64,000 bases of DNA. Origin: Blastomonas ursincola. Its GTDB lineage: Bacteria; Pseudomonadota; Alphaproteobacteria; Sphingomonadales; Sphingomonadaceae. The position numbers and the translations under genes were made by a program. Positions 10,295 through 19,905 of this stretch are shown piece after piece (the stretch's first letter is position 1; each line of letters begins with the position of its first letter). The stretch spans positions 13,866-77,865 of the forward strand of contig NZ_VDES01000003.1 in the NCBI RefSeq assembly GCF_013607875.1. Direction: 5' to 3'. The notes under the pieces were generated by a model, which was not told where the DNA came from, made no database searches, and worked only from the letters and a program-made list of their open reading frames with translations.

Positions 10295-11380
10295 ATGGCC
10301 GGGCAGCTTAAACTCATCCAGACCGAAAAAGAGGCAAAATCCATGGACAGGCAAAAGGCGCTCGATGCGGCGCTGGCTCAGATCGACCGGGCCTTTGGCA
10401 AGGGGTCGGCGATGCGGCTGGGCTCCAAGGAGGCGATGCAGGTCGAGGCGATCTCGACCGGTTCGCTGGGCCTGGACATCGCGCTCGGCGTCGGCGGCCT
10501 GCCGCGTGGCCGCGTGATCGAGATCTACGGTCCTGAAAGTTCGGGCAAGACCACGCTCGCGCTGCACGTGATCGCAGAGGCGCAGAAGAACGGCGGCACC
10601 GCCGCGTTCGTCGACGCCGAACATGCGCTCGATCCGGTCTATGCCAAGAAGCTCGGCGTCAATATCGACGAACTGATCGTCTCGCAGCCCGATACCGGCG
10701 AACAGGCGCTCGAGATTACTGACACGCTTGTCCGCTCGAACGCGATCGACGTGCTGGTGGTCGATTCGGTCGCGGCTTTGGTGCCGCGCGCGGAGATCGA
10801 GGGCGAGATGGGCGACAGCCATGTCGGCCTGCAGGCGCGCCTGATGAGCCAGTCGTTGCGCAAGCTGACCGGATCGATCAGCCGTTCGCGCTGCATGGTG
10901 ATCTTCATCAACCAGCTGCGCATGAAGATCGGCGTTATGTACGGCAATCCGGAAACCACCACCGGCGGCAATGCGCTCAAGTTCTACGCCTCGGTGCGTC
11001 TCGACATCCGCCGCACCGGCCAGATCAAGGACCGCGACGATATTGTCGGCAACACCACCCGGGTGAAGGTCGTCAAGAACAAGGTCGCCCCGCCGTTCAA
11101 GCAGGTCGAATTCGACATCATGTATGGCGAGGGCATTTCCAAGATCGGCGAGATTCTCGATCTCGGCGTGAAGGCGGGAATCGTCGAGAAGGCGGGCAGC
11201 TGGTTCAGCCACGATTCGGTGCGGATCGGCCAGGGCCGCGAGAACGCCAAGAACTTCCTCAAGGAAAATCCCGAGATGATGGCCAAGATCGAAGGCCTGA
11301 TCCGCGGGCAGCAGGACAAGGTGGCCGAAGAGATGATGACCGGCCCTGATGCCGAGGACGATATCGGCGACGATATGTAA
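10295..11380 (+). CDS. recA: Recombinase RecA
   Basis: DNA-dependent ATPase for homologous recombination and co-protease activator of LexA self-cleavage. The 361-residue protein has Walker A GPESSGKT (residues 79-86), Walker [10 protein letters not shown], loop L1 around [18 protein letters not shown], and the L2 segment [21 protein letters not shown]. The C-terminus is acidic ([11 protein letters not shown]), as usual. The ATG at 10295 is preceded by AGGAAAGGGCAGG. The N-terminal [16 protein letters not shown] extension is compatible with alphaproteobacterial RecA; ATG 10343 is a less likely start. Confidence 0.98.
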   Translation: MAGQLKLIQTEKEAKSMDRQKALDAALAQIDRAFGKGSAMRLGSKEAMQVEAISTGSLGLDIALGVGGLPRGRVIEIYGPESSGKTTLALHVIAEAQKNGGTAAFVDAEHALDPVYAKKLGVNIDELIVSQPDTGEQALEITDTLVRSNAIDVLVVDSVAALVPRAEIEGEMGDSHVGLQARLMSQSLRKLTGSISRSRCMVIFINQLRMKIGVMYGNPETTTGGNALKFYASVRLDIRRTGQIKDRDDIVGNTTRVKVVKNKVAPPFKQVEFDIMYGEGISKIGEILDLGVKAGIVEKAGSWFSHDSVRIGQGRENAKNFLKENPEMMAKIEGLIRGQQDKVAEEMMTGPDAEDDIGDDM

Positions 11381-11446
11381 TCGGCGCGGCTCTTGCCCGC
11401 TGTCGTTTCGCCAGGGCGGGCAGGCAATCGGTTGGAACAGATCGAA

Positions 11447-11486
11447 GGGGCAGGGCGGCAGCAAGCGGCTCTGTCCCTTCATTTTT
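11447..11486 (+). terminator. Possible recA terminator
   Basis: GGGGCAG (11447-11453) can pair with CTGTCCC (11471-11477, one G-T pair), followed by TTCATTTTT. The loop is long and the stem imperfect, so the call is weak. It is in the 154-base recA/alaS gap, which otherwise shows an AT-rich alaS promoter-like stretch near 11485-11500. Confidence 0.35.
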
Positions 11487-11534
11487 GCGCATATATTGCT
11501 TCAATCTCGCTTCAACTCGCCTTATGTCGCAGCC

Positions 11535-14195
11535 ATGACATCGACAAATGACATCCGGCGTTCGTTCCTCGACTATTTCGGGGGCAACGGCCATGACATC
11601 GTGCCTTCCGCGCCGCTGGTTCCGCACAACGACCCGACGCTGATGTTCGTCAACGCCGGCATGTTGCCGTTCAAGAACGTGTTCACGGGGCTCGAATCCC
11701 GCGCCAATGCGCGCGCCACTTCGTCGCAGAAATGCGTGCGCGCCGGGGGCAAGCACAACGATCTCGACAATGTCGGCTATACCGCGCGGCATCACACGTT
11801 CTTCGAGATGCTGGGCAATTTCTCGTTCGGCGACTATTTCAAGGAAGAGGCGATCCACCACGCCTGGACGCTGGTCAACAAGACCTGGGGCCTGGCCGCT
11901 GACAAGCTGACCGTCACCGTCTATCACACCGACGACGAGGCATTCGGCCTGTGGAAGAAGATCGCGGGTCTTCCCGACGAGCGCATCATCCGCATCGCCA
12001 CGTCGGACAATTTCTGGTCGATGGGCGATACCGGGCCCTGCGGTCCGTGCAGCGAGATCTTCTACGACCATGGCGACCATATCTTCGGCGGCCCGCCGGG
12101 ATCGCCCGACGAGGATGGCGACCGGTTCATCGAGATCTGGAACCTGGTGTTCATGCAATATGAACAGCATGCCGATGGCCGCCGCACCAACCTGCCGCGT
12201 CCGTCGATCGACACCGGCATGGGCATCGAGCGCATCGCTGCTGTCATGCAGGGCGTGCACGACAATTACGATATCGACCTGTTCAAGGCGCTGATCGCCG
12301 CCTCGGGCCAGGCGACCGGCACCGCGACCACGGGCGCCAATCAGGCGAGCCACCGGGTCATCGCCGATCACTTGCGCGCGACCTCGTTCCTGATCGCCGA
12401 TGGCGTTCTCCCCGCCAATGAAGGGCGCGGCTATGTGCTGCGCCGGATAATGCGCCGCGCGATGCGCCACGCGCATATCCTGGGCGCGGCGGACCCGCTG
12501 ATGCACCGGCTGGTGCCCACGCTGGTCGCCGAAATGGGCCAGGCATTCCCCGAACTCGTCCGCGCGCAGCCGCTGATCGAAGAGACCTTGGAGCGCGAGG
12601 AAACCCGTTTCCGCCAGACGCTCGACAAGGGGCTGAGGCTGCTCGACGAGGCGACGGCCGACCTGTCCGAAGGCGCGGTGCTCTCGGGCGAAACCGCGTT
12701 CCGGCTCTACGACACCTATGGCTTCCCCTATGACCTGACCGAGGATGCGCTGCGCAGCCGCGGTCTCGGCGTCGATCGCGCAGGCTTCGACACCGCAATG
12801 GCCGCGCAAAAGGCTGCGGCACGCGCCGCGTGGAAGGGTTCGGGCGAGGCAGCGTCAGCCGAGATCTGGTACGACATTGCCGAACGCGCCGGTGGCACCG
12901 AGTTCACCGGCTATACGGCGACCGAAGGCGAGGCCGAGGTGGTCGCGCTGGTCCGTGACGGCACCGAGATCGAGAGCGCTTCTGCAGGCGACAGCGTCAC
13001 CATCCTGGTCAACCAGACCCCGTTTTATGGCGAGAGCGGCGGCCAGATGGGCGACGCCGGGACGATCTCGTCGCTCGGCGGGCTGAAGGCGGTGGTCGAC
13101 GATACCTCCAAGCCGCTCGGCCGTCTGCACGCGCACCAGGCGCGCGTTGAGGCGGGGACGATCAAGGTCGGCGATACCGTGCATCTCGCGGTCGATGTCG
13201 AACGGCGCGACGCACTGCGTGCCAACCACAGCGCGACGCACCTGCTGCATGCAGCCTTGCGCAATCATCTCGGCGGCCATGTTACCCAGAAGGGTTCACT
13301 GGTCGCGCCCGACCGGCTGCGCTTCGACTTCTCGCATCCCAAGGCCCTGACCGAGGCCGAGATCGCGGCGATCGAGGCCGAGGTCAACGCTGAAATCCGC
13401 GCCAACGAGGCGGTGACGACCCGGCTGATGAGCCCCGATGATGCGGTCCAGGCGGGCGCGCTGGCCCTGTTCGGCGAAAAGTACGGCGAGGAAGTCCGCG
13501 TGCTCTCGATGGGCCGCGCCACCGACAAGCATTATTCGGTCGAACTGTGCGGCGGCACGCATGTGCGCGCGCTCGGCGATATCGGCATCTTCCGCATCGT
13601 CAGCGAGAGCGCGGTGTCGAGCGGCGTCCGCCGGATTGAGGCGCTGACCGGCGAAGGTGCGCGGCAGTGGCTGGTGGCGCGTGACGAGCGGGTCAAGGCG
13701 ATCGCCGCGCTCGTCAAGACGTCGCCCGACGAGGTCGAGGCACGCATCGCCTCGCTGGTCGAGGAACGCCGCGCGCTCGAACGCGAACTCGCTGAAGCCC
13801 GCAAGGCGCTGGCGCTGGGCGGCGGTGCCGGTAAGGCGGGGCCGGCGGTCGAAAGCATCGGCGGAGTCAGCTTCCAGGCGCAGGTGATCGACGGGCTCGA
13901 CCCCAAGGAACTGCGCGGGCTGCTCGATCAGGCCAAGTCGGCCCTCGGATCGGGCATCGCGGTGATGGTCGCGACCAATGACGGCCGCGCTGCCTTTGCG
14001 GCTGCCGTAACCGACGATCTGACCGGTCGCTTCAGCGCGGTCGATCTGGTGCGCGCAGGCGTCGAGGCGCTGGGCGGCAAGGGCGGCGGCGGCCGTCCGG
14101 ACATGGCGCAGGGCGGTGGTCCCGATGCCAGCAAGGCGGAAGCCGCCGTCGCGGCGGCGCGCGCACTGGTCGAGAACGCTGCAGCACCTGCTTGA
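11535..14195 (+). CDS. alaS: Alanine--tRNA ligase
   Basis: Charges tRNA-Ala. The 886-residue class II synthetase shows the aminoacylation core ([33 protein letters not shown]), the editing-domain zinc ligands in [12 protein letters not shown] and [13 protein letters not shown], and the C-terminal C-Ala domain ending in a glycine-rich [14 protein letters not shown] segment. The start is the ATG at 11535 ([11 protein letters not shown]), which fits the family; in-frame sequence upstream is non-coding. It follows recA on the same strand. Confidence 0.98.
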   Translation: MTSTNDIRRSFLDYFGGNGHDIVPSAPLVPHNDPTLMFVNAGMLPFKNVFTGLESRANARATSSQKCVRAGGKHNDLDNVGYTARHHTFFEMLGNFSFGDYFKEEAIHHAWTLVNKTWGLAADKLTVTVYHTDDEAFGLWKKIAGLPDERIIRIATSDNFWSMGDTGPCGPCSEIFYDHGDHIFGGPPGSPDEDGDRFIEIWNLVFMQYEQHADGRRTNLPRPSIDTGMGIERIAAVMQGVHDNYDIDLFKALIAASGQATGTATTGANQASHRVIADHLRATSFLIADGVLPANEGRGYVLRRIMRRAMRHAHILGAADPLMHRLVPTLVAEMGQAFPELVRAQPLIEETLEREETRFRQTLDKGLRLLDEATADLSEGAVLSGETAFRLYDTYGFPYDLTEDALRSRGLGVDRAGFDTAMAAQKAAARAAWKGSGEAASAEIWYDIAERAGGTEFTGYTATEGEAEVVALVRDGTEIESASAGDSVTILVNQTPFYGESGGQMGDAGTISSLGGLKAVVDDTSKPLGRLHAHQARVEAGTIKVGDTVHLAVDVERRDALRANHSATHLLHAALRNHLGGHVTQKGSLVAPDRLRFDFSHPKALTEAEIAAIEAEVNAEIRANEAVTTRLMSPDDAVQAGALALFGEKYGEEVRVLSMGRATDKHYSVELCGGTHVRALGDIGIFRIVSESAVSSGVRRIEALTGEGARQWLVARDERVKAIAALVKTSPDEVEARIASLVEERRALERELAEARKALALGGGAGKAGPAVESIGGVSFQAQVIDGLDPKELRGLLDQAKSALGSGIAVMVATNDGRAAFAAAVTDDLTGRFSAVDLVRAGVEALGGKGGGGRPDMAQGGGPDASKAEAAVAAARALVENAAAPA

Positions 14196-14495
14196 TTGAT
14201 AAATCCCCTGCGAAGGCGGGGCACCTTGTTATAGCTACCACAGCAAACCGGTCCCCTGCGAAGGCAGGGGCCCATCACCTGCACTCGCCTTCTGCGTGGG
14301 CGGTCAGCGAATCTGGTAGGCGGTCTGTTGCGAGCGAGCCGGTGATCACATCCTGACAGCTCTGGAGATGGGCTGCTGCCTTCGCAGGGGATCGGCAGAG
14401 GGGCTGGCCACAGGAACGCCAACCATAAAAAAGGGCTGCGAAACCATGCGGTTCGCAGCCCTTTTTGATAGCGTCTCTCAGATGAGAGGCGGTTC
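14196..14495. repeat. Repeat-filled intergenic region between alaS and rpmE
   Basis: Three copies of a short palindrome are visible: 14205-14221 and 14253-14270 (CCCCTGC-GAAG-GCAGGGG in the second) and an inverted copy at 14376-14390. No gene is supported in this 300-base gap, which ends in the bidirectional terminator at 14427-14466. Confidence 0.65.
14427..14466. terminator. Bidirectional intrinsic terminator (alaS/rpmE)
   Basis: A perfect 10-bp stem, GGGCTGCGAA (14433-14442) with TTCGCAGCCC (14452-14461), is flanked by AAAAAA on the left and TTTTT on the right. It can therefore terminate both the alaS transcript and the convergent rpmE transcript. Confidence 0.88.
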
Positions 14496-14726
14496 TCAGC
14501 CCTTCTTGAGCGAGATGCCGCCGAAGCGCTTGTTGAAGCGGGCAACCTGGCCGCCCGAGTCCATCAGGCGCTGGTTGCCACCGGTCCAGGCCGGGTGCGA
14601 AGTCGGGTCGATATCCAGCTGCAGCGTGTCGCCTTCCTTGCCCCAGGTCGAGCGGGTCTGGTACACGGTGCCGTCGGTCATCTTCACATTGATCATGTGG
14701 TAATCGGGATGGATATCGTTCTTCAT
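14496..14726 (-). CDS. rpmE: 50S ribosomal protein L31
   Basis: A 76-residue large-subunit protein at the intersubunit bridge. The sequence [20 protein letters not shown] and [29 protein letters not shown] is diagnostic. It contains no cysteine, so it is the zinc-independent (C-minus) form. The ATG at 14726 gives the conserved start; the open frame continues upstream but lacks homology-type sequence. Probably monocistronic, 111 bases after fabZ. Confidence 0.96.
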   Translation of the reverse strand: MKNDIHPDYHMINVKMTDGTVYQTRSTWGKEGDTLQLDIDPTSHPAWTGGNQRLMDSGGQVARFNKRFGGISLKKG

Positions 14727-14837
14727 CGTCTTTGTCCTTGAATATGGCTGGTTCCGACCAGCCCGCAGGATGAATGGGAAGCGGCGCGCATAACGCTGCA
14801 CGCCGCCAAAAGCAAGGGATTTACCAGAGCCGCCGGA

Positions 14838-15296
14838 TCAGGCGGGCGGATCGGCGATCATTGCGGTAAAGCCGACCTCGCAGGCGAGCTTGCCGTTGAT
14901 CTCGGCCCGCGCCTTGAACTTGCACACCTTGGCACGCTTCTGTTCGAACTCGGCATGCAGGTCGAGCAGCACGCCGGGTTCGACCGGAACGCGGAACTTC
15001 GCGCCGTCGATCGCCATGAAATAGACCAGCTTGCCCGAGCCTGCCAGGCCGAGCGATTCGACCGCCAATATGCCCGCCGCCTGCGCCAGCGCCTCGACGA
15101 TAAGCACGCCGGGCATGATCGGGCGGGTGGGAAAATGGCCCTGGAAGAACGGCTCGTTCATGCTGACGGCCTTGATCGCGTGGATCGACTGGTCGATGTC
15201 CAGCCGCGCCACGCGGTCAACGAGCAGCATGGGATAGCGGTGCGGAAGCGCCGCCATCACCTTGAGGATGTCGTAGTTCACATCGCCTTCAGCCAT
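14838..15296 (-). CDS. fabZ: 3-hydroxyacyl-ACP dehydratase FabZ
   Basis: Dehydrates 3-hydroxyacyl-ACP in type II fatty-acid elongation. The 152-residue hot-dog protein shows [13 protein letters not shown] and the catalytic H54 in [11 protein letters not shown] with E68 in VEALAQAAG. It is downstream of ompH with a 9-base gap and ends the bamA-ompH-fabZ unit. In E. coli lpxD lies between skp and fabZ and lpxA-lpxB follow; here all three are missing. Confidence 0.97.
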   Translation of the reverse strand: MAEGDVNYDILKVMAALPHRYPMLLVDRVARLDIDQSIHAIKAVSMNEPFFQGHFPTRPIMPGVLIVEALAQAAGILAVESLGLAGSGKLVYFMAIDGAKFRVPVEPGVLLDLHAEFEQKRAKVCKFKARAEINGKLACEVGFTAMIADPPA

Positions 15297-15305
15297 GGGC
15301 CGGAC

Positions 15306-15989
15306 TTACCGGCCTTCGGGCTGCTGTGCGGCAGGGGCTGCCGGACGGGCCTGGCCCTGGGCGGCCTGCTGCGCAGCCTGGGCTTCGCGCTGCTGACGCG
15401 GCAGCCAGCCCTGCGGCGGGACCAGCTGGGCGGTCGGGATCAGCGCGTTCAGTTCGGCAGTGATGTCCTTGGTGATGTCATAGCCATCGGCGCGGGCGAG
15501 CGTGGCGCCGGCTTCGAACACGATGCTGACCTTGCGCTTGGTCATCGCCTGACGGACCGCCTGGTCGAACTTGTCGCTGATCTGCTCGAGCACATAGGCT
15601 TCCGACAGCGCGACCGGCTGCAGGATTTCCTGCACTTCCTGCGAACCCTGCTCGCGCAGCTGCTGGATCTGGCCCAGCTGCTGCTGCAGCGCTGCCTGGT
15701 TCTGCTGCGCGTTGGGCGCCTGCACGTCGGTGTTGAACTTGTTCACCAGCGGCTCGAGCTGCTGGCGGATCTGGTTCGACTTGGCCTGGGCGGCGTCATA
15801 CTGCGCCTTGTAGGTGGTCGGACGCGCGGTGTTGGCGTTGACGAAGGCCGACGATTCGACCACGGCGCGGCGCTGATCGGCCACGGCGATACCGGCCACG
15901 GTCTGCGCCGCAACGGGAGCGATCGCGCCCGAAGCCAGGGTGCCGGCAGCCATCAGGGCTGCGGCGGTGCATTTCAGAAAGAGTTTCAT
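15306..15989 (-). CDS. OmpH/Skp family periplasmic chaperone
   Basis: A 227-residue exported protein with a signal peptide (MKLFLKCTAAALMAAG, cleavage near VAAQTVAGIAV). The middle (about residues 60-140) is a Gln-rich alpha-helical coiled coil with AAQAKSNQIRQQLEP and QQLGQIQQLREQ, as in Skp tentacles. The C-terminus is a low-complexity Ala/Gln/Pro tail. Skp holds unfolded outer-membrane proteins for BamA. The start overlaps the bamA stop by 1 nt (TGATG). It is longer than E. coli Skp (161 residues). Confidence 0.88.
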   Translation of the reverse strand: MKLFLKCTAAALMAAGTLASGAIAPVAAQTVAGIAVADQRRAVVESSAFVNANTARPTTYKAQYDAAQAKSNQIRQQLEPLVNKFNTDVQAPNAQQNQAALQQQLGQIQQLREQGSQEVQEILQPVALSEAYVLEQISDKFDQAVRQAMTKRKVSIVFEAGATLARADGYDITKDITAELNALIPTAQLVPPQGWLPRQQREAQAAQQAAQGQARPAAPAAQQPEGR

Positions 15990-18673
15990 CAGAACTGGGT
16001 CCCTACGTTGAATGTGAATAGACGGGTGTCGTCGCCAGGCTCCTTGAGCAGGGCGCGGGCAATATCGATGCGGAACGGGCCGAAGGGCGAGTTCCAGTTG
16101 ACGCCAAAGCCGACGGTGACGCGAGGCTTGGGCGAATCGCCGAAAAACTGTTCGGTAAAGGCGAGGCTCGGCGTATTGGGCTGACCGGCGGCATTGGTCG
16201 CATTGGTCACGGTGTTGATCACCTGATTGCCCTGCGTGTCGGTTCCGAGTTCCAGATATTGCAGATTGCCGTTCGCGTCGCGGTTCTGCGGCGTCTGCAG
16301 CAGCGGCCGCACCACGCCGAACACGGCGCCGGCATCGACGAACACCGACGGACGCAGGCCAAGTTCGCGGGCGCCGCTGCCCAGCGGGATGTCGAGCTCG
16401 GCACGGGCGAGATAGTAATAGCGACCGCCAAGCGCGTCATCGACGCGGTTGCGGCGTCCGGTGACGGGGGTGTTGACGATCGCGCCGTTGACGATCTCGG
16501 GCGTGAAGCCGGTACGGATTACGCGCGGGCCGACGCCGCGGATGTCGAAACCGCGGATCTGCGGCTGCCCCAGGAAGAAGCGGTCGGTCAGGCGGATATC
16601 GTCGATCCCCTGTGCCGGCGTGCCACGGTCCTCGAACGCGATGATATGGCCACCTTCTGCCGCAATGGTGAAGATGAAGCCGCTGCGGCCGATGCGCCAG
16701 TGCTTCGACGCGTTGAGACGCGTGCGCAGATAGCTTACCGCACCGCCAAGGCCGGCAAAGTCCTGCGACAGCGTCACGTTCTGGCCGCGCGTGGGACGGA
16801 TGCGGTTGTCGCGATTGTCATAGATCAGCGAATAGCCGATCAGCGAGGTCGTGCGCTGTCCCAGGTTGTCGCACAGGAAGAAGCCTGCACGGACCGGGTC
16901 GCATTCCAGCGTGCCGTTGCCGTCAAGGTCGGAGAAGAACTGGGTACGGTCGAGCGTGACGTCGTCGACCGTCAACGAGTAGCGCAGCAGCGCCGAGACA
17001 TATTCGGTCAGCGGCACGCCAAGACGGAACGATGCGCCGGTGGTTAGCTGTTCGAACGTGGTATTGCGCGAATTACCAACGAAGTTGAAGCTGTTGAGGT
17101 CGCGGCGGAAAATATCCGCACCGAACGAGATGTTCTTGTCGAACACATAGGGTTCGGTGAAGCTCAGATTGAGCCCTTGCGAGAATTGCGAGTAGTTGAT
17201 GCTGAGGCCGACGGTCTGGCCCTTGCCGCGGAAGTTGCGCTGACGGATCGACGCCTGAAGGATGAAATTCTCGATCGACGAGAAACCGGCGGAGAGCTGA
17301 AGCTCGCCGGTCGCCTTTTCCTCGACATTGGCTTCGAGGATGATGCGATCGGGCGCGCTGCCCTGCTTCTGCTCGATCTCGAACTTTTCCTGGAAATAGC
17401 CGAGCGAGTTGATGCGGTTTTCCGAGCGCTTGACCAGGAAGCTGTTGAACGCGTCGCCCTCGTTCAGGCGGAACTCGCGCCGGACGATCTTGTCCTGGGT
17501 GAGCGTGTTGCCGTTGATGTCGATCCGCTCGACATAGACGCGCGCCGATTCCGCCAGCTCGAACGTGATGTCCATCGTGAGCGTTTCGCGGTTGCGGTTG
17601 AAATTGGGGCGCACGTCCGCGAACGCGTAACCGAACAGGCCAGCGGTTTCGCTGAGCTGTTCCACGGTGTCCTCGACCAGCTTGGCATTGTACCAGTCGC
17701 CGGTCTTCATCGGCAGCTGGGCCTTGAGGCCATCTTCGGAAAAGTCGCGAATCTGGCTGTCGACGCCGACATCGCCGAACTTGTAGCGATCGCCTTCCTC
17801 GACGACATAGGTGATGATGAAGTCGCGCTTGTCCGGGGTCAGCTCGGCCACTGCCGAGATCACGCGGAAATCGGCATAGCCCTGGGTCAGATAGAACTGG
17901 CGCAACTTCTGCTGGTCATAGGCCAGCTTGTCGGGATCGTAGGAATCGCCCGAGCTGAAGAAGCGGTAGAAGCGCGACTGCTTGGTCGCCATCTCGCCGC
18001 GCAGTTCTCCGTCGGAGAATTTCTCGTTGCCCAGAATGTTGATCTGGCGGACCTTGGAGCGCGGACCTTCGTTGATCTCGAACACCACGTCGACGCGGTT
18101 CTGGTCCTGCTGGACCATCTTCGGCTCGACCGTGGCGGCAAAGCGGCCCTGGCGCTTGTATAGCTCGATGATGCGCGCGACGTCGGCGCGGACCTTGGTG
18201 CGGGTGAAGATCTGGCGTGGCGCAAGACGGATCTCGGGAAGGATCTTGTCTTCCTTGATGCGCTTGTTGCCTTCCAGGATCACGCGGTTGATGACCGGGT
18301 TCTCCTTGACGTCGATAACCACCGCGCCGTCATTGTTGCGGATGGCGACGTCGGCAAAGAGTTCGGTCTCGAACAGGTCGCGCAACGCCTGGTCGGCCGC
18401 AACCTGGGTATAGATGTCGCCGACGCGCAGCTGGATATACGAACGGACGGTATCCGCCTCGATCCGCTGCGATCCGTTCACGGTGATCGACCGGATCTGC
18501 TGGCCTGCAGGCGGTACCACGGCAGCGGGAGTTGATGCCTGGGGCGGTGCGGGAGGGGCTGCCGGACCTGCAGCCTGGGCGAAGGCGGCGCTTGCGGTTC
18601 CCGCCAGAACGGTGGAACTCAGCAACAGGCCGAGGGCACGCGCGCCAATGGCGATTTTCTGTTCAGATTTCAC
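15989..18673 (-). CDS. bamA: Outer membrane protein assembly factor BamA
   Basis: The central beta-barrel insertase of the outer membrane. The 894-residue protein has a signal peptide (cleavage near ASAAFAQ), five POTRA domains (first begins IRSITVNGSQRIEADTV), and a 16-strand barrel ending in a C-terminal Phe (RLFTFNVGTQF). The VRGF-type lid motif is seen as IRGFDIRGVGP. I choose GTG 18673 (then KSEQKIAIGARALG) because it gives a classical signal peptide; ATG 18721 lies inside a terminator-like hairpin. It is 116 bases downstream of rseP. Confidence 0.95.
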   Translation of the reverse strand: MKSEQKIAIGARALGLLLSSTVLAGTASAAFAQAAGPAAPPAPPQASTPAAVVPPAGQQIRSITVNGSQRIEADTVRSYIQLRVGDIYTQVAADQALRDLFETELFADVAIRNNDGAVVIDVKENPVINRVILEGNKRIKEDKILPEIRLAPRQIFTRTKVRADVARIIELYKRQGRFAATVEPKMVQQDQNRVDVVFEINEGPRSKVRQINILGNEKFSDGELRGEMATKQSRFYRFFSSGDSYDPDKLAYDQQKLRQFYLTQGYADFRVISAVAELTPDKRDFIITYVVEEGDRYKFGDVGVDSQIRDFSEDGLKAQLPMKTGDWYNAKLVEDTVEQLSETAGLFGYAFADVRPNFNRNRETLTMDITFELAESARVYVERIDINGNTLTQDKIVRREFRLNEGDAFNSFLVKRSENRINSLGYFQEKFEIEQKQGSAPDRIILEANVEEKATGELQLSAGFSSIENFILQASIRQRNFRGKGQTVGLSINYSQFSQGLNLSFTEPYVFDKNISFGADIFRRDLNSFNFVGNSRNTTFEQLTTGASFRLGVPLTEYVSALLRYSLTVDDVTLDRTQFFSDLDGNGTLECDPVRAGFFLCDNLGQRTTSLIGYSLIYDNRDNRIRPTRGQNVTLSQDFAGLGGAVSYLRTRLNASKHWRIGRSGFIFTIAAEGGHIIAFEDRGTPAQGIDDIRLTDRFFLGQPQIRGFDIRGVGPRVIRTGFTPEIVNGAIVNTPVTGRRNRVDDALGGRYYYLARAELDIPLGSGARELGLRPSVFVDAGAVFGVVRPLLQTPQNRDANGNLQYLELGTDTQGNQVINTVTNATNAAGQPNTPSLAFTEQFFGDSPKPRVTVGFGVNWNSPFGPFRIDIARALLKEPGDDTRLFTFNVGTQF

Positions 18674-18696
18674 GAAAAAAAGACCCACCCTAAGCC

Positions 18697-18732
18697 AAAA
18701 AACATCGGACGGTCCCTGCATTGCCGTCCGAT
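18697..18732 (-). terminator. Terminator-like hairpin upstream of bamA
   Basis: On the minus strand ATCGGACGG pairs perfectly with CCGTCCGAT (18732-18724 and 18712-18704, 11-base loop), then G and six U (18702-18697). It has the form of an intrinsic terminator between rseP and bamA. With only 23 bases left before the GTG start, it could end the rseP transcript or act as an attenuator in the bamA leader. Confidence 0.7.
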
Positions 18733-18789
18733 AACCCGCCCCGGTGCGCAAACCCCTGCATCATCCGCCGCAATCAATCAACCCGTCTT

Positions 18790-19902
18790 TCAGCCGAGCA
18801 GGCCGAACGATGCCAGATCGTTGACGGTCACGAACACCATCAGGGCCAGCACGGCCGCCAGGCCCGAACGGAACGCCCATTCCATGACCTTGGGATTCAC
18901 GGGTTTGCGCCGGATTCCCTCGATCGCATAGAACAGCAGGTGACCGCCATCGAGCATGGGAATTGGCAGCAGGTTGATGAACCCCAAATTAATTGAAATC
19001 AGCGCGATGAAGAAGATGAAGTCGTCGAGCCCGGCCGAGAGCTGCTCGCCCGAAACCTGCGCGATTTTGAGCGGCCCACCGAGTTCGGAAACCGAGCGGC
19101 GCCCCGTGATGACCTGACCCAGGGTCGCGACCATCAACCGGACGACATCGCCGGTACGCTCGACCGCGACCACGGGCGCCTCGACCAGCGAGACTGGCCG
19201 CATGACCGGCTTGGCGGACATGATGCCGAGGCGACCGATGCGATATTCGTTGCCGAAACGGTCCTTCTGGATCTCGACCCCGATCTTGAAATCGAACTCG
19301 CGGACCTTTCCGGCGCGTTCGGCGCGCAGCGTGATGCGTTCATCTGGCCGGTGAGCGATGCGGCGTCCAAGCTCGTCGAACCACTCGATCCGCTCGCCAT
19401 CGACCGAGACGATGCGGTCGCCCGGCAGCAGCCCGGCCTCCGCCGCTGACGATCCAGGGAGCACGCCTGCGACCACCGGCGGGGTGACGCTCTTGCCATA
19501 GGCAAAGGCGAAGCCGGCGAGGATCAGGATGGCGAACAGGAAGTTGATCGCAGGGCCCGCGAACACGATCAGCGCGCGCTGCCAGAGCGTCTTGGACTGG
19601 AAGGTGCGGTTGCGCTCTTCGGCGGGCAGGGCGGCCCAGTTGGGATCGGCGCGGCTCGAGGGGTCCATGTCGCCCGCGAACTGGACATAGCCGCCCAGCG
19701 GCAGCATTCCCAGTTTCCAGCGGGTGCCACGCTTGTCGGTCCATCCGGCAATCTCGCGCCCGAAGCCGATCGAGAAGGACTCCGCCTTCACCCCGAACCA
19801 GCGTCCGACCAGATAGTGGCCCATTTCGTGGACGAACACCAAAGGGCCGAGCACGAGGAAGAAGGCGAAGACGGTCAGCAACAAGCCGGGATTTTCGTTC
19901 AA
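18790..19902 (-). CDS. rseP: RIP metalloprotease RseP (site-2 protease)
   Basis: An intramembrane zinc protease that cleaves anti-sigma factors and signal-peptide remnants. The 370-residue protein has the HExxH motif at H25-E26-H29 (FVHEMGHYLVGR) in its first helix, a PDZ domain (about residues 130-200, AGVLPGSSAAEAGLLPGDRI), and the third zinc-ligand segment INLLPIPMLDGGHLLFY near the C-terminus. Only one PDZ domain is evident. It is 3 nt after dxr, in the pyrH-to-rseP operon. Confidence 0.95.
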   Translation of the reverse strand: MNENPGLLLTVFAFFLVLGPLVFVHEMGHYLVGRWFGVKAESFSIGFGREIAGWTDKRGTRWKLGMLPLGGYVQFAGDMDPSSRADPNWAALPAEERNRTFQSKTLWQRALIVFAGPAINFLFAILILAGFAFAYGKSVTPPVVAGVLPGSSAAEAGLLPGDRIVSVDGERIEWFDELGRRIAHRPDERITLRAERAGKVREFDFKIGVEIQKDRFGNEYRIGRLGIMSAKPVMRPVSLVEAPVVAVERTGDVVRLMVATLGQVITGRRSVSELGGPLKIAQVSGEQLSAGLDDFIFFIALISINLGFINLLPIPMLDGGHLLFYAIEGIRRKPVNPKVMEWAFRSGLAAVLALMVFVTVNDLASFGLLG

Positions 19903-19905
19903 GGG

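Noticed and set aside
9668-11482. 600-codon minus-strand open frame over the cckA end, receiver and recA
   Set aside because: It spans three genes with diagnostic motifs on the plus strand and encodes no recognisable domain.
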